Shown: one piece after another, positions 18,178 to 27,218 of the stretch
Layout of the letters: each line of letters begins with the position of its first letter
How positions within the stretch are numbered: position 1 is the stretch's first letter
Assembly: GCF_018334155.1 (NCBI RefSeq)
Contig: NZ_JAGXTP010000001.1
Location: 1,240,001 to 1,304,000, forward strand
Length of the DNA stretch: 64,000 nucleotides
Direction of reading: 5' to 3'
Source of the DNA: Devosia litorisediminis
Lineage (GTDB): Bacteria; Pseudomonadota; Alphaproteobacteria; Rhizobiales; Devosiaceae
Translations under genes and position numbers: made by a program
Notes under the pieces: generated by a model
The model's database searches: none
Told to the model about the DNA's origin: nothing
What the model saw: only the letters and a program-made list of their open reading frames with translations

Positions 18178-19465
18178 TCCTTTCGTCTGGGCGCTCGTGC
18201 TGATCGTCGGGCTGTCGCTGTTCGGCTATTCAATCGGCATCGCCATGCTGGTGGGGTCAATCGTGTTTCTGGCGGGGCGCGGCTTTGACACCTCCATTGC
18301 CTCCGAAACGCTGCTGCAGGGCCTGTTCAACAGCTACACGCTACTCTCCATTCCCCTGTTCATTCTGGCTGCCGACATCATGAATGCGGGCTCGCTGGCG
18401 GATCGGCTCCTGCGCTTTTCCCAGGCGGTGGTGGGCCGGTTCCGTGGTGGGCTGGGTCATGTGAATGTGTTTTCCAGCCTGATCTTTTCGGGCATGTCCG
18501 GCTCGGCCATCGCTGATGCCGTGGGCATGGGCCGCATCATCATCAACATGATGACCAAGAACGGGCAGTACAGCCCCGCTTATGCTGCGGCGATCACTGC
18601 TGCATCGGCCACGATCGGACCGATCATTCCGCCGTCCATTCCGATGGTGCTCTATGCGCTGGTCTCGGACACCTCGATCGGCTTCCTGTTTGCGGCCGGT
18701 ATTCTGCCTGGCCTGCTGATGGGCGTGGTGCTGATGGTGATGAATGGCCTGATTGCCAAGCAACGCGGCTTTCCGCGCGATGAAGTGGTGCCCCTCAAGG
18801 CTCTGCCGGGCGTCACCTTCCGGGCGATCCCGGCGCTGCTGCTGCCGCTGATCCTGCTCGGGGGCATCTATGGGGGCATCATGACGCCAACCGAAGCGGC
18901 GGCGGTGGCTGCGGCCTATGCGCTGGTGATCTCGGTTGTGGTCTATCGTTCAGTTTCGGCGGGGCAGTTCTATACGACGCTGCTCAACAGTGCGCGCTCG
19001 ACCGCTGCGGTGGGTATTCTGATCGCAGGGGCCCTGGCGTTCAATTACGTGATTACCCGTCAGGACGTGCCGGCGAGCCTGGCCATGTTCATTCAGCAGT
19101 TTGACCTGTCGCCAGTGGGCTTCCTGATCGCCATCAATCTGCTGATGCTGGCGTTGGGCTGTGTGCTGGAGGGCGGCGCGATCCTGCTGATCATCGTGCC
19201 GATTTTCATCCCGACCGCCCAGGCAATGGGTATTGATCTGGTGCACTTCGGTGTCGTGGTGGTGGTCAACGCCATGCTCGGGCTGATCACGCCACCCTAT
19301 GGCCTGCTGTTGTTTGTGGTTGCCAACATTACCGGGCAACCCGTGGGGCGCATCATTCGGGAACTGCTGCCCTTTCTGGGGGCCCTGTTCATCGCCTTGG
19401 GGATCATCACCTTCGTTCCCGACTTCGTTTTGTTTCTGCCACGCCTGCTTGGCTATCGCGGCTGA
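18170..19465 (+). CDS. TRAP transporter large permease (DctM family)
   Basis: 431-residue inner-membrane protein with about 12 hydrophobic segments, the sodium- or proton-driven subunit of the importer. Family stretches include FSSLIFSGMSGSAIADAVGMG, here near residue 100 (shortened in citing: GMSGSAIADAVG), IGPIIPPSIPMVLYA and TPTEAAAVAAAYAL. ATG 18170 sits inside the end of the DctQ gene, consistent with coupled translation. Full length for the family. Confidence 0.94.
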   Translation: MFDPFVWALVLIVGLSLFGYSIGIAMLVGSIVFLAGRGFDTSIASETLLQGLFNSYTLLSIPLFILAADIMNAGSLADRLLRFSQAVVGRFRGGLGHVNVFSSLIFSGMSGSAIADAVGMGRIIINMMTKNGQYSPAYAAAITAASATIGPIIPPSIPMVLYALVSDTSIGFLFAAGILPGLLMGVVLMVMNGLIAKQRGFPRDEVVPLKALPGVTFRAIPALLLPLILLGGIYGGIMTPTEAAAVAAAYALVISVVVYRSVSAGQFYTTLLNSARSTAAVGILIAGALAFNYVITRQDVPASLAMFIQQFDLSPVGFLIAINLLMLALGCVLEGGAILLIIVPIFIPTAQAMGIDLVHFGVVVVVNAMLGLITPPYGLLLFVVANITGQPVGRIIRELLPFLGALFIALGIITFVPDFVLFLPRLLGYRG

Positions 19466-19476
19466 GGAGAACTGCC

Positions 19477-21369
19477 ATGAAAACCGGCATTGCCACCGTA
19501 TCGATCAGCGGCGACTTGCGCGAAAAGCTCAGCGCCATCGCCAATGCCGGGTTCGACGGGATCGAGATCTTCGAGAATGATTTTCTAGCCTTTGAAAGCA
19601 GCCCGGCCGATGTGGGCAAGATGGTGCGCGATCACGGGCTGGAAATTCAATTGTTTCAGCCGTTTCGTGATTTTGAGGGCATGCCAGAACCGGCCCGGAG
19701 CCGGGTGTTTGACCGGGCCGAACGCAAGTTTGACCTGATGGAACAGCTGGGCGCCGATCTCGTGTTGATCTGTTCAAATGTGTCGCCAATGGCGCTGGGC
19801 GGGATCGACCGCGCGGCCGCCGATTTTGCCGAGTTGGGGGAGCGCGCGGCCAAGCGCGGGCTGCGCGTGGGCTATGAGGCCCTGGCCTGGGGCCGGCACA
19901 TCAATGATCACCGCGATGCCTGGGAGATCGTGCGGCGCGCCAATCACCCCAATGTGGGCCTGATACTGGACAGCTTTCATACGCTGTCGCGCGGCATTGC
20001 GGTGGATTCGATCCGCTCGATCCCAGCAGACAAGATATTTTTTGTGCAGCTGGCCGATGCGCCCCTGATCGATATGGACCTGCTCTATTGGAGTCGGCAT
20101 TTCCGCAATATGCCAGGACAGGGGGATCTTGATGTCACCGGTTTTACGCGAGCCGTGCTGGCAACAGGCTATAGCGATGTATTTTCGCTCGAAATCTTCA
20201 ATGACCAGTTTCGCGGAGGCTCACCGGCATCGATTGCGCTGGATGGCAAGCGCAGTCTAAGCAATCTGATGGACGCCGTGCAGCGGGTCGACGGGCCGGT
20301 TGCTGCACTGACCGCGCGACTGCCGCCGCCGGCAGAGGTGGAGGGCGTGGCCTTTGTCGAATTTGCCGTGGGCGAGGCGGAGTCAGACGATCTGGTGGCG
20401 ATCCTGAGCGCGCTGGGGTTTCGGCATGCCGCCCGGCACCGTGCCAAGGACATCGATGTATGGCAGCAGGGGGAGATCCGCATCCTGCTCAACCGGGACC
20501 GTGAGGGTTTTGCGCATTCCTCCTACATCGTGCATGGCGCAGGCGTGTGTGACATCGGCCTGAGGCTGGACAATTCGACAGAGGCGCTGGAACGCGCCAA
20601 GGCTCTGGGCGCCAAGGTGTTCGAACAGGCCCCCGGACCGGGGGAGCTTGCCATTCCCGCCATTCGCGGACTGGGCGGCAGCATATTGCACTTCATTGAC
20701 GGATCGGCCCCGCTCTCGGGTGTGTGGGAGCTCGAATTCGAGGCGGTCGATGCGCAGTCTCCAGTTGAGGAAGCAGGTCTGACCCGGTTAGATCACATTG
20801 CCCAGACCATGGACGCAAGCGAGATGCTGACCTGGCAGTTATTCTACAATTCGCTGTTTGCTACGCGCAAAACGCCAACGCTGGATGTCGTGGATCCCGC
20901 GGGACTGGTGCGCAGTCTAGCGATCGAAAACAGCGATGGCTCGTTCCGCTTCACGCTGAACGGCGCTGAGAACCAGCGGACCCTGGCGGGGCATTTCATC
21001 GCCGAGGGTTTTGGGTCTGCTGCCCAGCATATTGCGCTGCAAAGCAATGACATCTTTGCCACGCTTGCGGTTCTCAAGACGCGCGGCTTCGTGCCGCTTG
21101 CGATCTCGCCCAATTACTATGATGATCTGGCCGCCCGGTTCGGGCTTGACGATGGATTTCTCGAGCAGTTGTCTGCCAGCGGTGTGCTCTATGACCGCGA
21201 TGAGGGTGGCGAGTTCTACCAGGTCTATAGTCAGACCTATGCTGAAGGCTTCTTCTTTGAGATCGTGGAGCGGCGCGGCGGCTATAGTGGCTATGGCGCA
21301 GCCAATGCGCCCTTCCGCATAGCCGCGCAGAAGCGTCAACTCAGACTGCCATCAATGCCCCGCCACTAG
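19477..21369 (+). CDS. quiC: 3-dehydroshikimate dehydratase fused to an HPPD-like domain (QuiC type)
   Basis: 630-residue two-domain protein. Residues 1-280 form a xylose-isomerase-like TIM barrel with the metal ligands of 3-dehydroshikimate dehydratases: Glu in VGYEALAWG, Asp in LILDSFHTL, Gln in FVQLADAP and Glu in FSLEIFND. It would make protocatechuate. Residues 290-630 resemble 4-hydroxyphenylpyruvate dioxygenase and keep a possible iron triad: His in RLDHIAQTM, His in QHIALQSND, Glu in FFEIVERRGGYSG. The fusion is known from Pseudomonas QuiC-type enzymes. Last gene of the dehydrogenase-TRAP operon, 11 bp after the permease, completing uptake, oxidation and dehydration. The second domain's reaction is not known to me. 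Confidence 0.88.
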   Translation: MKTGIATVSISGDLREKLSAIANAGFDGIEIFENDFLAFESSPADVGKMVRDHGLEIQLFQPFRDFEGMPEPARSRVFDRAERKFDLMEQLGADLVLICSNVSPMALGGIDRAAADFAELGERAAKRGLRVGYEALAWGRHINDHRDAWEIVRRANHPNVGLILDSFHTLSRGIAVDSIRSIPADKIFFVQLADAPLIDMDLLYWSRHFRNMPGQGDLDVTGFTRAVLATGYSDVFSLEIFNDQFRGGSPASIALDGKRSLSNLMDAVQRVDGPVAALTARLPPPAEVEGVAFVEFAVGEAESDDLVAILSALGFRHAARHRAKDIDVWQQGEIRILLNRDREGFAHSSYIVHGAGVCDIGLRLDNSTEALERAKALGAKVFEQAPGPGELAIPAIRGLGGSILHFIDGSAPLSGVWELEFEAVDAQSPVEEAGLTRLDHIAQTMDASEMLTWQLFYNSLFATRKTPTLDVVDPAGLVRSLAIENSDGSFRFTLNGAENQRTLAGHFIAEGFGSAAQHIALQSNDIFATLAVLKTRGFVPLAISPNYYDDLAARFGLDDGFLEQLSASGVLYDRDEGGEFYQVYSQTYAEGFFFEIVERRGGYSGYGAANAPFRIAAQKRQLRLPSMPRH

Positions 21370-21388
21370 AACTTCGCCAATGGCGGGG
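21358..21388 (+). terminator. Hairpin overlapping the end of quiC
   Basis: CCCCGCCA (21358-21365) pairs with TGGCGGGG (21381-21388). No T-run follows, so termination would be weak or factor-dependent. Confidence 0.35.
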
Positions 21389-21504
21389 CCGACATACAGA
21401 CAAGTTCACTTGCTAACCAGGCCTGCCTAGAGTGGGCTGGGGCTGCCCTACGGGGGGCAACGTCGATTGACAAGGTGCTGGGTACAACATAAGCGTGCAT
21501 ATTA

Positions 21505-21516
21505 TAAGTGTACTTA
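21505..21516. promoter_or_regulatory. Short inverted repeat in the marR promoter
   Basis: TAAGTGTACTTA (arms TAAGT/ACTTA) overlaps an AT-rich, -10-like stretch (CATATTATAAG), 14 bp upstream of the marR ATG. It is a plausible autoregulatory MarR site, on position and symmetry only. Confidence 0.4.
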
Positions 21517-21529
21517 CGGAAAACTCTGC

Positions 21530-22003
21530 ATGGACGCCACCGACCCATGGAAACCGTCCATTGGTACTTTGTTGCACGAGGTCACGCGGCTGTTACGCCG
21601 GCGGTTTGAAGAGGAAGCGAAACGACACGGCCTGACGCTGGCGCAATGGCGAGCCATGGTCACCATTCACAAGCAGGATGGCATTACTCAGGTGGCATTG
21701 GCCGCATATATCGACTGCGATGCCATGACGTTGAGTGGCATTCTTGACCGTCTAGACAAGCGCGGTCTGATCGAGCGTATCGTGCATCCCGATGATAGTC
21801 GCGCCAAGCAGACCCGACTGACGCCCGCCGGTCAGTCGCTAATGGCCCAGTCACAGGATGTCGCGGCGCAGGTCTTTTCCCAAGCGCTAGAGGGGCTGGA
21901 CGAGCAGGCGCGCCAGGCACTGACCGAAAGCCTGATGCGCATCCGCACCAATCTCTCCGCCCAAGAACCCAGCATTGTCGAAATCGGAAAGCCTGCTGAA
22001 TGA
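21530..22003 (+). CDS. MarR-family transcriptional regulator
   Basis: 157-residue winged-helix repressor. The core is LRRRFEEEAKRHGLTLAQWR, then the recognition region TQVALAAYIDCDAMTLSGIL and the wing IVHPDDSRAKQTRLTPAG, the classical DxRxxR pattern of the family. ATG 21530 replaces a longer frame from 21467 because MarR proteins begin shortly before the first helix. Its stop overlaps the emrA start as ATGA, so regulator and pump form one operon; a lipophilic phenolic or drug is the likely inducer. Confidence 0.92.
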   Translation: MDATDPWKPSIGTLLHEVTRLLRRRFEEEAKRHGLTLAQWRAMVTIHKQDGITQVALAAYIDCDAMTLSGILDRLDKRGLIERIVHPDDSRAKQTRLTPAGQSLMAQSQDVAAQVFSQALEGLDEQARQALTESLMRIRTNLSAQEPSIVEIGKPAE

Positions 22004-23127
22004 ACACCCGCGCTCCCGCTTCAGGGGAAAACATCTCAAAAACCGCGCCTGACGCTGTGGCTCCCGCTAATAAAGCAGCACAGAACAATGCGCCGTCCCA
22101 AAAGGGTGGCGGCCCACGGCGACTGATCCTGATGGCCGTCATCCCGCTCTTGATCATTGGCACAGGAGCCTGGTTCTGGCTCACCGGCGGGCGCTTCGAA
22201 GAAACCGACAACGCTTATGTTCAGCAATCCAAGCTATCAATCAGTGCGGATGTGTCTGGTCGTGTCGCCGAGGTGCTCGTCCATGACAACCAGATCGTCA
22301 GCGCTGGCGATATGCTGTTCTCCATTGATCCGCAGCCATTTTCGATTGCGTTGAGTCAGGCCAATGCAGCGCTGGCTTCAGCTCGGGTCAATGTCGAGCA
22401 GCTCAAGATCGCCTATGGCACCGCACAGGCGCAACTCCACGCCAGTCTGGACACGCTGGCAATTCGTCAGGCCGCGTTTGACCGCAAGAATGCCTTGGTG
22501 ACACAGGGGCTAACCGCCGATGCCTCACTCGATGATTCCAAGTTGGCAGTACAGCAGGCGCAGAGCGCTGTGGACTTGGGCCAGCAGCAGGTCGCAGCAG
22601 CCATTGCGGCGCTTGCGGGTGACCCAGCGATTGCAACAGATGCCCATCCTGCTGTTCTGGCAGCATTGGCGTCGGTCGAACAGGCTGGACGCAATCTGAA
22701 TAAGGCGTCTGTGGTCGCCCCGGCGAGTGGGATTATTTCAAATGTCTCGAGCCTCAATGTCGGCCAGTTCATCGCCGCAGGCGCAATGATCGCGGCGTTG
22801 GTTGAAACCGACGACACCTGGATCCAAGCCAATTTCAAGGAGACCCAACTGGCTGAGCTCAAAGTTGGTCAACCGGTCGAAATCCATGTCGATGCCTATC
22901 CAGATGTTCTGCACGGCACGCTGGACAGCTTTGGCGCGGCGACAGGGTCTGAATTTGCCCTGATCCCGGCGCAGAACGCCACCGGCAATTGGGTCAAGGT
23001 AGTGCAGCGCGTGCCGGTGCGTATTGTATTGTCTGAACGGGCTTCAGTTGTCTTGCGCACCGGGATGAGCGCCAAGGTCACGGTCGATACTGGGCGCTCC
23101 ACGATCGACAAGCTCCGGGGCCAATAG
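22000..23127 (+). CDS. emrA: EmrA-type periplasmic adaptor of a drug efflux pump
   Basis: 375-residue HlyD/EmrA-family adaptor. A cytoplasmic leader of about 45 residues and one membrane helix (LILMAVIPLLIIGTGAWFWL) precede the barrel-sandwich region (TDNAYVQQSKLSISADVSGR, VAEVLVHDNQIVSAGDMLF). A coiled hairpin spans residues about 110-200. The lipoyl/beta-barrel end has APASGIISNVSSLNVGQFI and DDTWIQANFKETQL. It links the EmrB pump to an outer-membrane channel encoded elsewhere. Coupled to marR by a four-base overlap; emrB follows after 48 bp. Confidence 0.92.
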   Translation: MNTRAPASGENISKTAPDAVAPANKAAQNNAPSQKGGGPRRLILMAVIPLLIIGTGAWFWLTGGRFEETDNAYVQQSKLSISADVSGRVAEVLVHDNQIVSAGDMLFSIDPQPFSIALSQANAALASARVNVEQLKIAYGTAQAQLHASLDTLAIRQAAFDRKNALVTQGLTADASLDDSKLAVQQAQSAVDLGQQQVAAAIAALAGDPAIATDAHPAVLAALASVEQAGRNLNKASVVAPASGIISNVSSLNVGQFIAAGAMIAALVETDDTWIQANFKETQLAELKVGQPVEIHVDAYPDVLHGTLDSFGAATGSEFALIPAQNATGNWVKVVQRVPVRIVLSERASVVLRTGMSAKVTVDTGRSTIDKLRGQ

Positions 23128-23175
23128 CGGCGGCTAGGGCAGGGCGCTGGCACTAACTGACATTTGGAGGCCGAC

Positions 23176-24750
23176 ATGGCCCGCACGACCGCGCAGACAG
23201 AGTCGGCGCCAACACTTGTGGTCAAGAACAAGGGGCTGCTGACGGCTGCGCTGATGCTTGCGACCATCATGCAGGTGCTCGACACCACGATCGCCAATGT
23301 TGCCTTGCCCCATATGGCGGCCTCGCTGGGCGCCGCCCAGAACGAGATCACCTGGGTCCTGACCTCCTATATCGTGGCGGCGGCAATCGCGACGCCCCTG
23401 ACGGGTTGGCTGGCCGATCGGCTGGGACAGAAACGCCTGTTTCTGATTGCCGTGATTGGCTTTACCGTCGCGTCGGCTCTGTGCGGCATTGCCACCAATC
23501 TCCCTGAAATGGTGGTCTTTCGCCTGATTCAGGGGTTGTTCGGCGCTGTCATTGCGCCGCTGGCACAGACTGTCCTGCTCAACATCAATCCGCGGGAAAA
23601 GATCGGTCAGGCCATGGCCATTTACGGCATGGGTATAATGGTCGCGCCGATCATCGGTCCCACATTAGGGGGCTGGCTGACAGAGAGCTTTGACTGGCGC
23701 TGGGTCTTCTTGATCAACCTGCCCGTCGGCATTGCTGCGGTCTTTATGCTGTGGGCCTTCATGCCAGCCACTGAAATCACAAAGCGCCGCTTCGACTTCT
23801 TCGGGTTTGGGATGCTCGCTATCAGTGTTGGTGCCCTGCAGCTCATGCTCGACCGCGGCGCCGACAATTTCTGGTTCGCCTCAACCGAGACTTGGGTTGA
23901 ACTGGGACTGGTGGTTTCGGGGCTGTGGGTCTTTGTGGTCCATTGTCTGACGGCCGAAAATCCCTTCATTGATGTTCGCATCTTCAAGGACCTCAACTTC
24001 ATGCTGGCGTCAGTGATGATGTTTGTCGTGGGGATCACGCTGTTTTCAGGCTTGGCGCTGCTGCCCCCGTTGCTGCAGACCCTGATGGGCTATCCAGTCA
24101 TCTTCTCGAGCGTCATGATGGCGCCGCGCGGGGTGGCGACACTACTCTCGATGGTGATAGTTGGAAGATTGAGCGGTAAGGTCGATCCTCGCATCATGAT
24201 GCTCTTCGGCACGGGCTGCATGGCCTATTCGCTTTATGGCATGACCAGCTTCAACCTGCAGATGGATTATTGGCCGGTGGTGACCACGGGCGTGCTGCAA
24301 GGGTTTGGCATGGGCTTTCTATTTGTACCGCTTTCGACAATGGCGTTTTCGACAATCGCGCCGCGGTTCCGGGGGGATGCCACATCAATGTTCGCTCTGG
24401 TGCGCAATATGGGGCAGGGGGTTGGGATTTCGCTGGTCACCGCCGTGCTGGCCAGCATGATGCAGGTCAATCACGCCGAGCTGGCGGCCAGACTGACGGC
24501 TACCTCGCAGAATGTGGTCAATCAAATGCCGGGCCTGCTCACCGCTAGCCCACAGATCACCGCCATCATCAATGGCATGGTCACCCAGCAGGCGGCCATG
24601 CTGAGCTATCTGGATGACTTCTGGCTTATGCTGATGTTAAGCTTGGCCGTTATCCCGCTGATCCTGCTCATGCGCGGGCCTAGAATCCCAGAGCGCGAAC
24701 TGACAGATGCAGAAAAAGCTCTGGAGCGCGCCCACGCCATGGGGGACTGA
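23176..24750 (+). CDS. emrB: EmrB/QacA-family MFS drug efflux permease (DHA2, 14 helices)
   Basis: 524-residue inner-membrane antiporter. DHA2 landmarks: LDTTIANVALPHMAASLGA in helix 1, GWLADRLGQKRLFL (motif A), RLIQGLFGAVIAPLAQ (motif B), and GPTLGGWLTESFDWRWVFLI (motif C region). Fourteen hydrophobic segments fit the family length. ATG 23176 lies five bases after GGAGG and is preferred to TTG 23164. With emrA and marR it forms a complete inner-membrane efflux unit, probably for hydrophobic weak acids or antibiotics. Confidence 0.93.
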   Translation: MARTTAQTESAPTLVVKNKGLLTAALMLATIMQVLDTTIANVALPHMAASLGAAQNEITWVLTSYIVAAAIATPLTGWLADRLGQKRLFLIAVIGFTVASALCGIATNLPEMVVFRLIQGLFGAVIAPLAQTVLLNINPREKIGQAMAIYGMGIMVAPIIGPTLGGWLTESFDWRWVFLINLPVGIAAVFMLWAFMPATEITKRRFDFFGFGMLAISVGALQLMLDRGADNFWFASTETWVELGLVVSGLWVFVVHCLTAENPFIDVRIFKDLNFMLASVMMFVVGITLFSGLALLPPLLQTLMGYPVIFSSVMMAPRGVATLLSMVIVGRLSGKVDPRIMMLFGTGCMAYSLYGMTSFNLQMDYWPVVTTGVLQGFGMGFLFVPLSTMAFSTIAPRFRGDATSMFALVRNMGQGVGISLVTAVLASMMQVNHAELAARLTATSQNVVNQMPGLLTASPQITAIINGMVTQQAAMLSYLDDFWLMLMLSLAVIPLILLMRGPRIPERELTDAEKALERAHAMGD

Positions 24751-25263
24751 CTGGTGCGCCGACCAAGCCCGTGAAAGGGCAGGTCAAGAGGGTAGATGAT
24801 CGACTTGTCCCTGCTCGAACCCATGTTCTCCGTGCTGAGGCCGGACGCTGCCATCTTCCGCCACACGGGGAACGTCAAAGAGCGCATAGGCTCGGCCTCC
24901 AATACGTCCTGTCCGCGCAATGTCCATGTCTGCCGGGACGGCATATATCTGGCGCTCTCCGGCTCCATCCAAGGCGGAAACTAAACAGGGCGCGTTTTCC
25001 ATTGAAGGAAAGATGATCGATGCACCAATAGTAGCCCGGGCTCGTGCCATTGTGATGCGTGCCAATGCTAAATGACCGAATGTCGGGGTTGGTTTAGCTG
25101 CCGTGAGCAGGTGTCAGGGGCAATTTGCGTGTCAGGATGAGCATTTCTCTATCGGACAGCCTCGAGCGCGCACATTGGCGTTGCGGCACGGCGCTTGCTG
25201 GACGCGCCTACGGCAGTCTGGTCTAACCGACTTCGAAAAGATCTCTGCGAGTTGGGAATTACT
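24751..25263. other. Intergenic stretch without a supported gene
   Basis: About 510 bp between emrB and the HWE kinase. Short frames occur on both strands (minus 24784-25065, plus 24796-24984), but they overlap each other, lack good ribosome sites and match no family I know. The kinase promoter should lie in the last 150 bp. No terminator or RNA is evident. Confidence 0.5.
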
Positions 25264-26742
25264 ATGTCCGACCAGAACGACGCATACGGTTTTCTCGCCG
25301 GCGGCGGAGAAATGGGCGCCCTTATGCGTGCTTATGACTGGCAAGGGTCAGCTCTAGGCGCTCCTGATGGCTGGCCGCAGAGCCTGCGTCTGACCATTCG
25401 ACTAATGCTGCATAGTCGCCAGCCCATGTTTATCTGGTGGGGCTCCGATCTTATCCAATTCTACAATGATGCCTATAGGGAGACCATGGGCCCCGCCATG
25501 CATCCGGCTGCATTGGGTGCCAAGGGGAGAGAATGCTGGGCAGACATCTGGTCTATTATTGGACCGCAGATCGACTACGTCATGTCGGGCCACGGTTCGA
25601 CCTGGCAGGATGACCAGTTGGTGCCGATCAATCGGCATGGCCAGCCTGAAAGCGTGTGGTGGACCTATGGCTACTCACCAATAGACTTTGAAGGTGCCGT
25701 CGGCGGTGTTCTGGTTGTTTGCAGCGATGTCAGCGACAAGCATCGTTATACCCAAGAGCTGCAGTCCCGTACGGAGAGACTGGGCCAGCTGTTTGAGCAG
25801 GCACCAGGGTTTATCGCCATACTGCGCGGACCTAACCATGTCTTTGAGCTGACAAATGCGTCCTATCGCAAGTTGACCGGGCGGGACGAAGCAAGTCTCA
25901 TCGGCAAGCCGGTACGCGATGCTGTTCCTGACGCCGGAGGGCAGGGGTTCTTTGAACTGCTTGATCAGGTTTATCAGACTGGTGAACCATTTGTCGGCCG
26001 CCGCGTACCCATTGAGTTGCAGCCTGACGAGAAGACTGAAGCTGAAACGTTTTACCTCGACTTCATCTACCAGGCGATCCGGGAGTCTGACGGGACAATC
26101 AGCGGCATCTTCGTGGAAGGTCAGGATGTATCAGACCATGTGCTGGCCGAAGAGCGGCTGACCCTGATAAACGGCGAGTTGCAGCATCGGGTCAAGAATA
26201 CGCTGGCAATGGTGCAGGCTATCGCCAACCAGACGCTGAAACCGGTAATCGATCGCGAACCGGTTGAAACCTTCGAAAAGCGCCTGTTTGCCCTGAGTCG
26301 GGCCCATGACACGCTTGTGCAGGAAAACTGGTCGCAGGCCGATATTCGTATTGCCACCAGTTCTAGCCTGAGTGCGTTTGGGGTGGCCGACCGCGTTGCC
26401 GTCAAGGGCCCAAGTGTTGAGCTCGGCCCAAATGCCATTTTGTCGCTATCGATGATCCTGCATGAGTTGACGACCAATGCGGTCAAATATGGAGCACTCT
26501 CGGTCGAACGCGGTCACGTATCGATCACATGGGAGGTTGTAGACAAGGAGGACTGTCCGTTTCTGCAATTTGATTGGCAGGAGCGTGAAGGGCCCGCCGT
26601 TGTCAAACCGGAGCATCGCGGGTTTGGCTCGAAGCTGATTAGCCGCGGGATCGATGGAACCGGCGAGGTCGCCCTGGATTATGCTCCGTCAGGGTTTGCT
26701 GCGCATTTCACAGCACCACTGAGCGCACTAACGCGAGTGTAG
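25264..26742 (+). CDS. HWE-family sensor histidine kinase with PAS domains
   Basis: 492-residue soluble kinase. Two PAS-like sensor regions are visible: residues about 20-160 (QPMFIWWGSDLIQFYNDAYR is the core start) and 175-310 (GFIAILRGPNHVFELTNASYR). They are followed by the HWE kinase core with phospho-His in ELQHRVKNTLAMVQAI, N-box ILHELTTNAVKYGALS, the W-x-E element FDWQEREGP and G-box GFGSKLISRGI. There are no membrane helices, so it senses a cytosolic or light/redox cue. ATG 25264 is taken over an upstream TTG. The receiver gene six bases downstream is its likely partner. Confidence 0.9.
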   Translation: MSDQNDAYGFLAGGGEMGALMRAYDWQGSALGAPDGWPQSLRLTIRLMLHSRQPMFIWWGSDLIQFYNDAYRETMGPAMHPAALGAKGRECWADIWSIIGPQIDYVMSGHGSTWQDDQLVPINRHGQPESVWWTYGYSPIDFEGAVGGVLVVCSDVSDKHRYTQELQSRTERLGQLFEQAPGFIAILRGPNHVFELTNASYRKLTGRDEASLIGKPVRDAVPDAGGQGFFELLDQVYQTGEPFVGRRVPIELQPDEKTEAETFYLDFIYQAIRESDGTISGIFVEGQDVSDHVLAEERLTLINGELQHRVKNTLAMVQAIANQTLKPVIDREPVETFEKRLFALSRAHDTLVQENWSQADIRIATSSSLSAFGVADRVAVKGPSVELGPNAILSLSMILHELTTNAVKYGALSVERGHVSITWEVVDKEDCPFLQFDWQEREGPAVVKPEHRGFGSKLISRGIDGTGEVALDYAPSGFAAHFTAPLSALTRV

Positions 26743-26748
26743 TCTGAA

Positions 26749-27126
26749 ATGGTCTTTCAACGCGGTAATCCGGTTGTGCTTGTCGTTGAAGACGAAGCCA
26801 TGATCCTGCTCGATACGGTGGACATGCTCGAGAATGCAGGGGTGACAGCCATTGAAGCGGCCAATGCGCGCCAAGCACTGTCCATCCTTGAGGATCAGTC
26901 TGGCGTCGACGTGGTATTCACTGACATCGATATGCCCGGAGACATGAACGGCTTGGCGCTGGCAGCCGAGATCCGATCGCGCTGGCCGGCAATTCCCGTT
27001 ATTCTCACATCGGGCCACATGAAGCCGGAATTGCATCAACTGCCGCCTGAGACGTCATTTTTTAGCAAGCCCTACAACCAGCGCGAACTGCTCACCAAAA
27101 TATCGGGATTGATCTCCTCCGGGTAG
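26749..27126 (+). CDS. Single-domain response regulator
   Basis: 125-residue receiver without an output domain. The acidic pair is in VVEDEAMILLDTV, the phospho-acceptor Asp in VVFTDIDMPGDMNG, the Thr/Ser position in ILTSGHM and the Lys in FFSKPYNQRELL. Six bases separate it from the HWE kinase stop, so the two form a pair. A stand-alone receiver of this type may act by protein interaction or as a phosphate sink, as seen with other HWE kinases. Confidence 0.92.
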   Translation: MVFQRGNPVVLVVEDEAMILLDTVDMLENAGVTAIEAANARQALSILEDQSGVDVVFTDIDMPGDMNGLALAAEIRSRWPAIPVILTSGHMKPELHQLPPETSFFSKPYNQRELLTKISGLISSG

Positions 27127-27218
27127 CCAGAGGGATCTCGAATTCTGGCACGCAAGCCCTTGTGCTGTTGGTGCGAGTTCAAAGCGCCGACCCGGCCAGC
27201 GCTTTAAACACATCGCAA

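Noticed and set aside
24784..25065. Small minus-strand frame between emrB and the HWE kinase
   Set aside because: No ribosome site, no known family, and overlapped by equally unsupported plus-strand frames.
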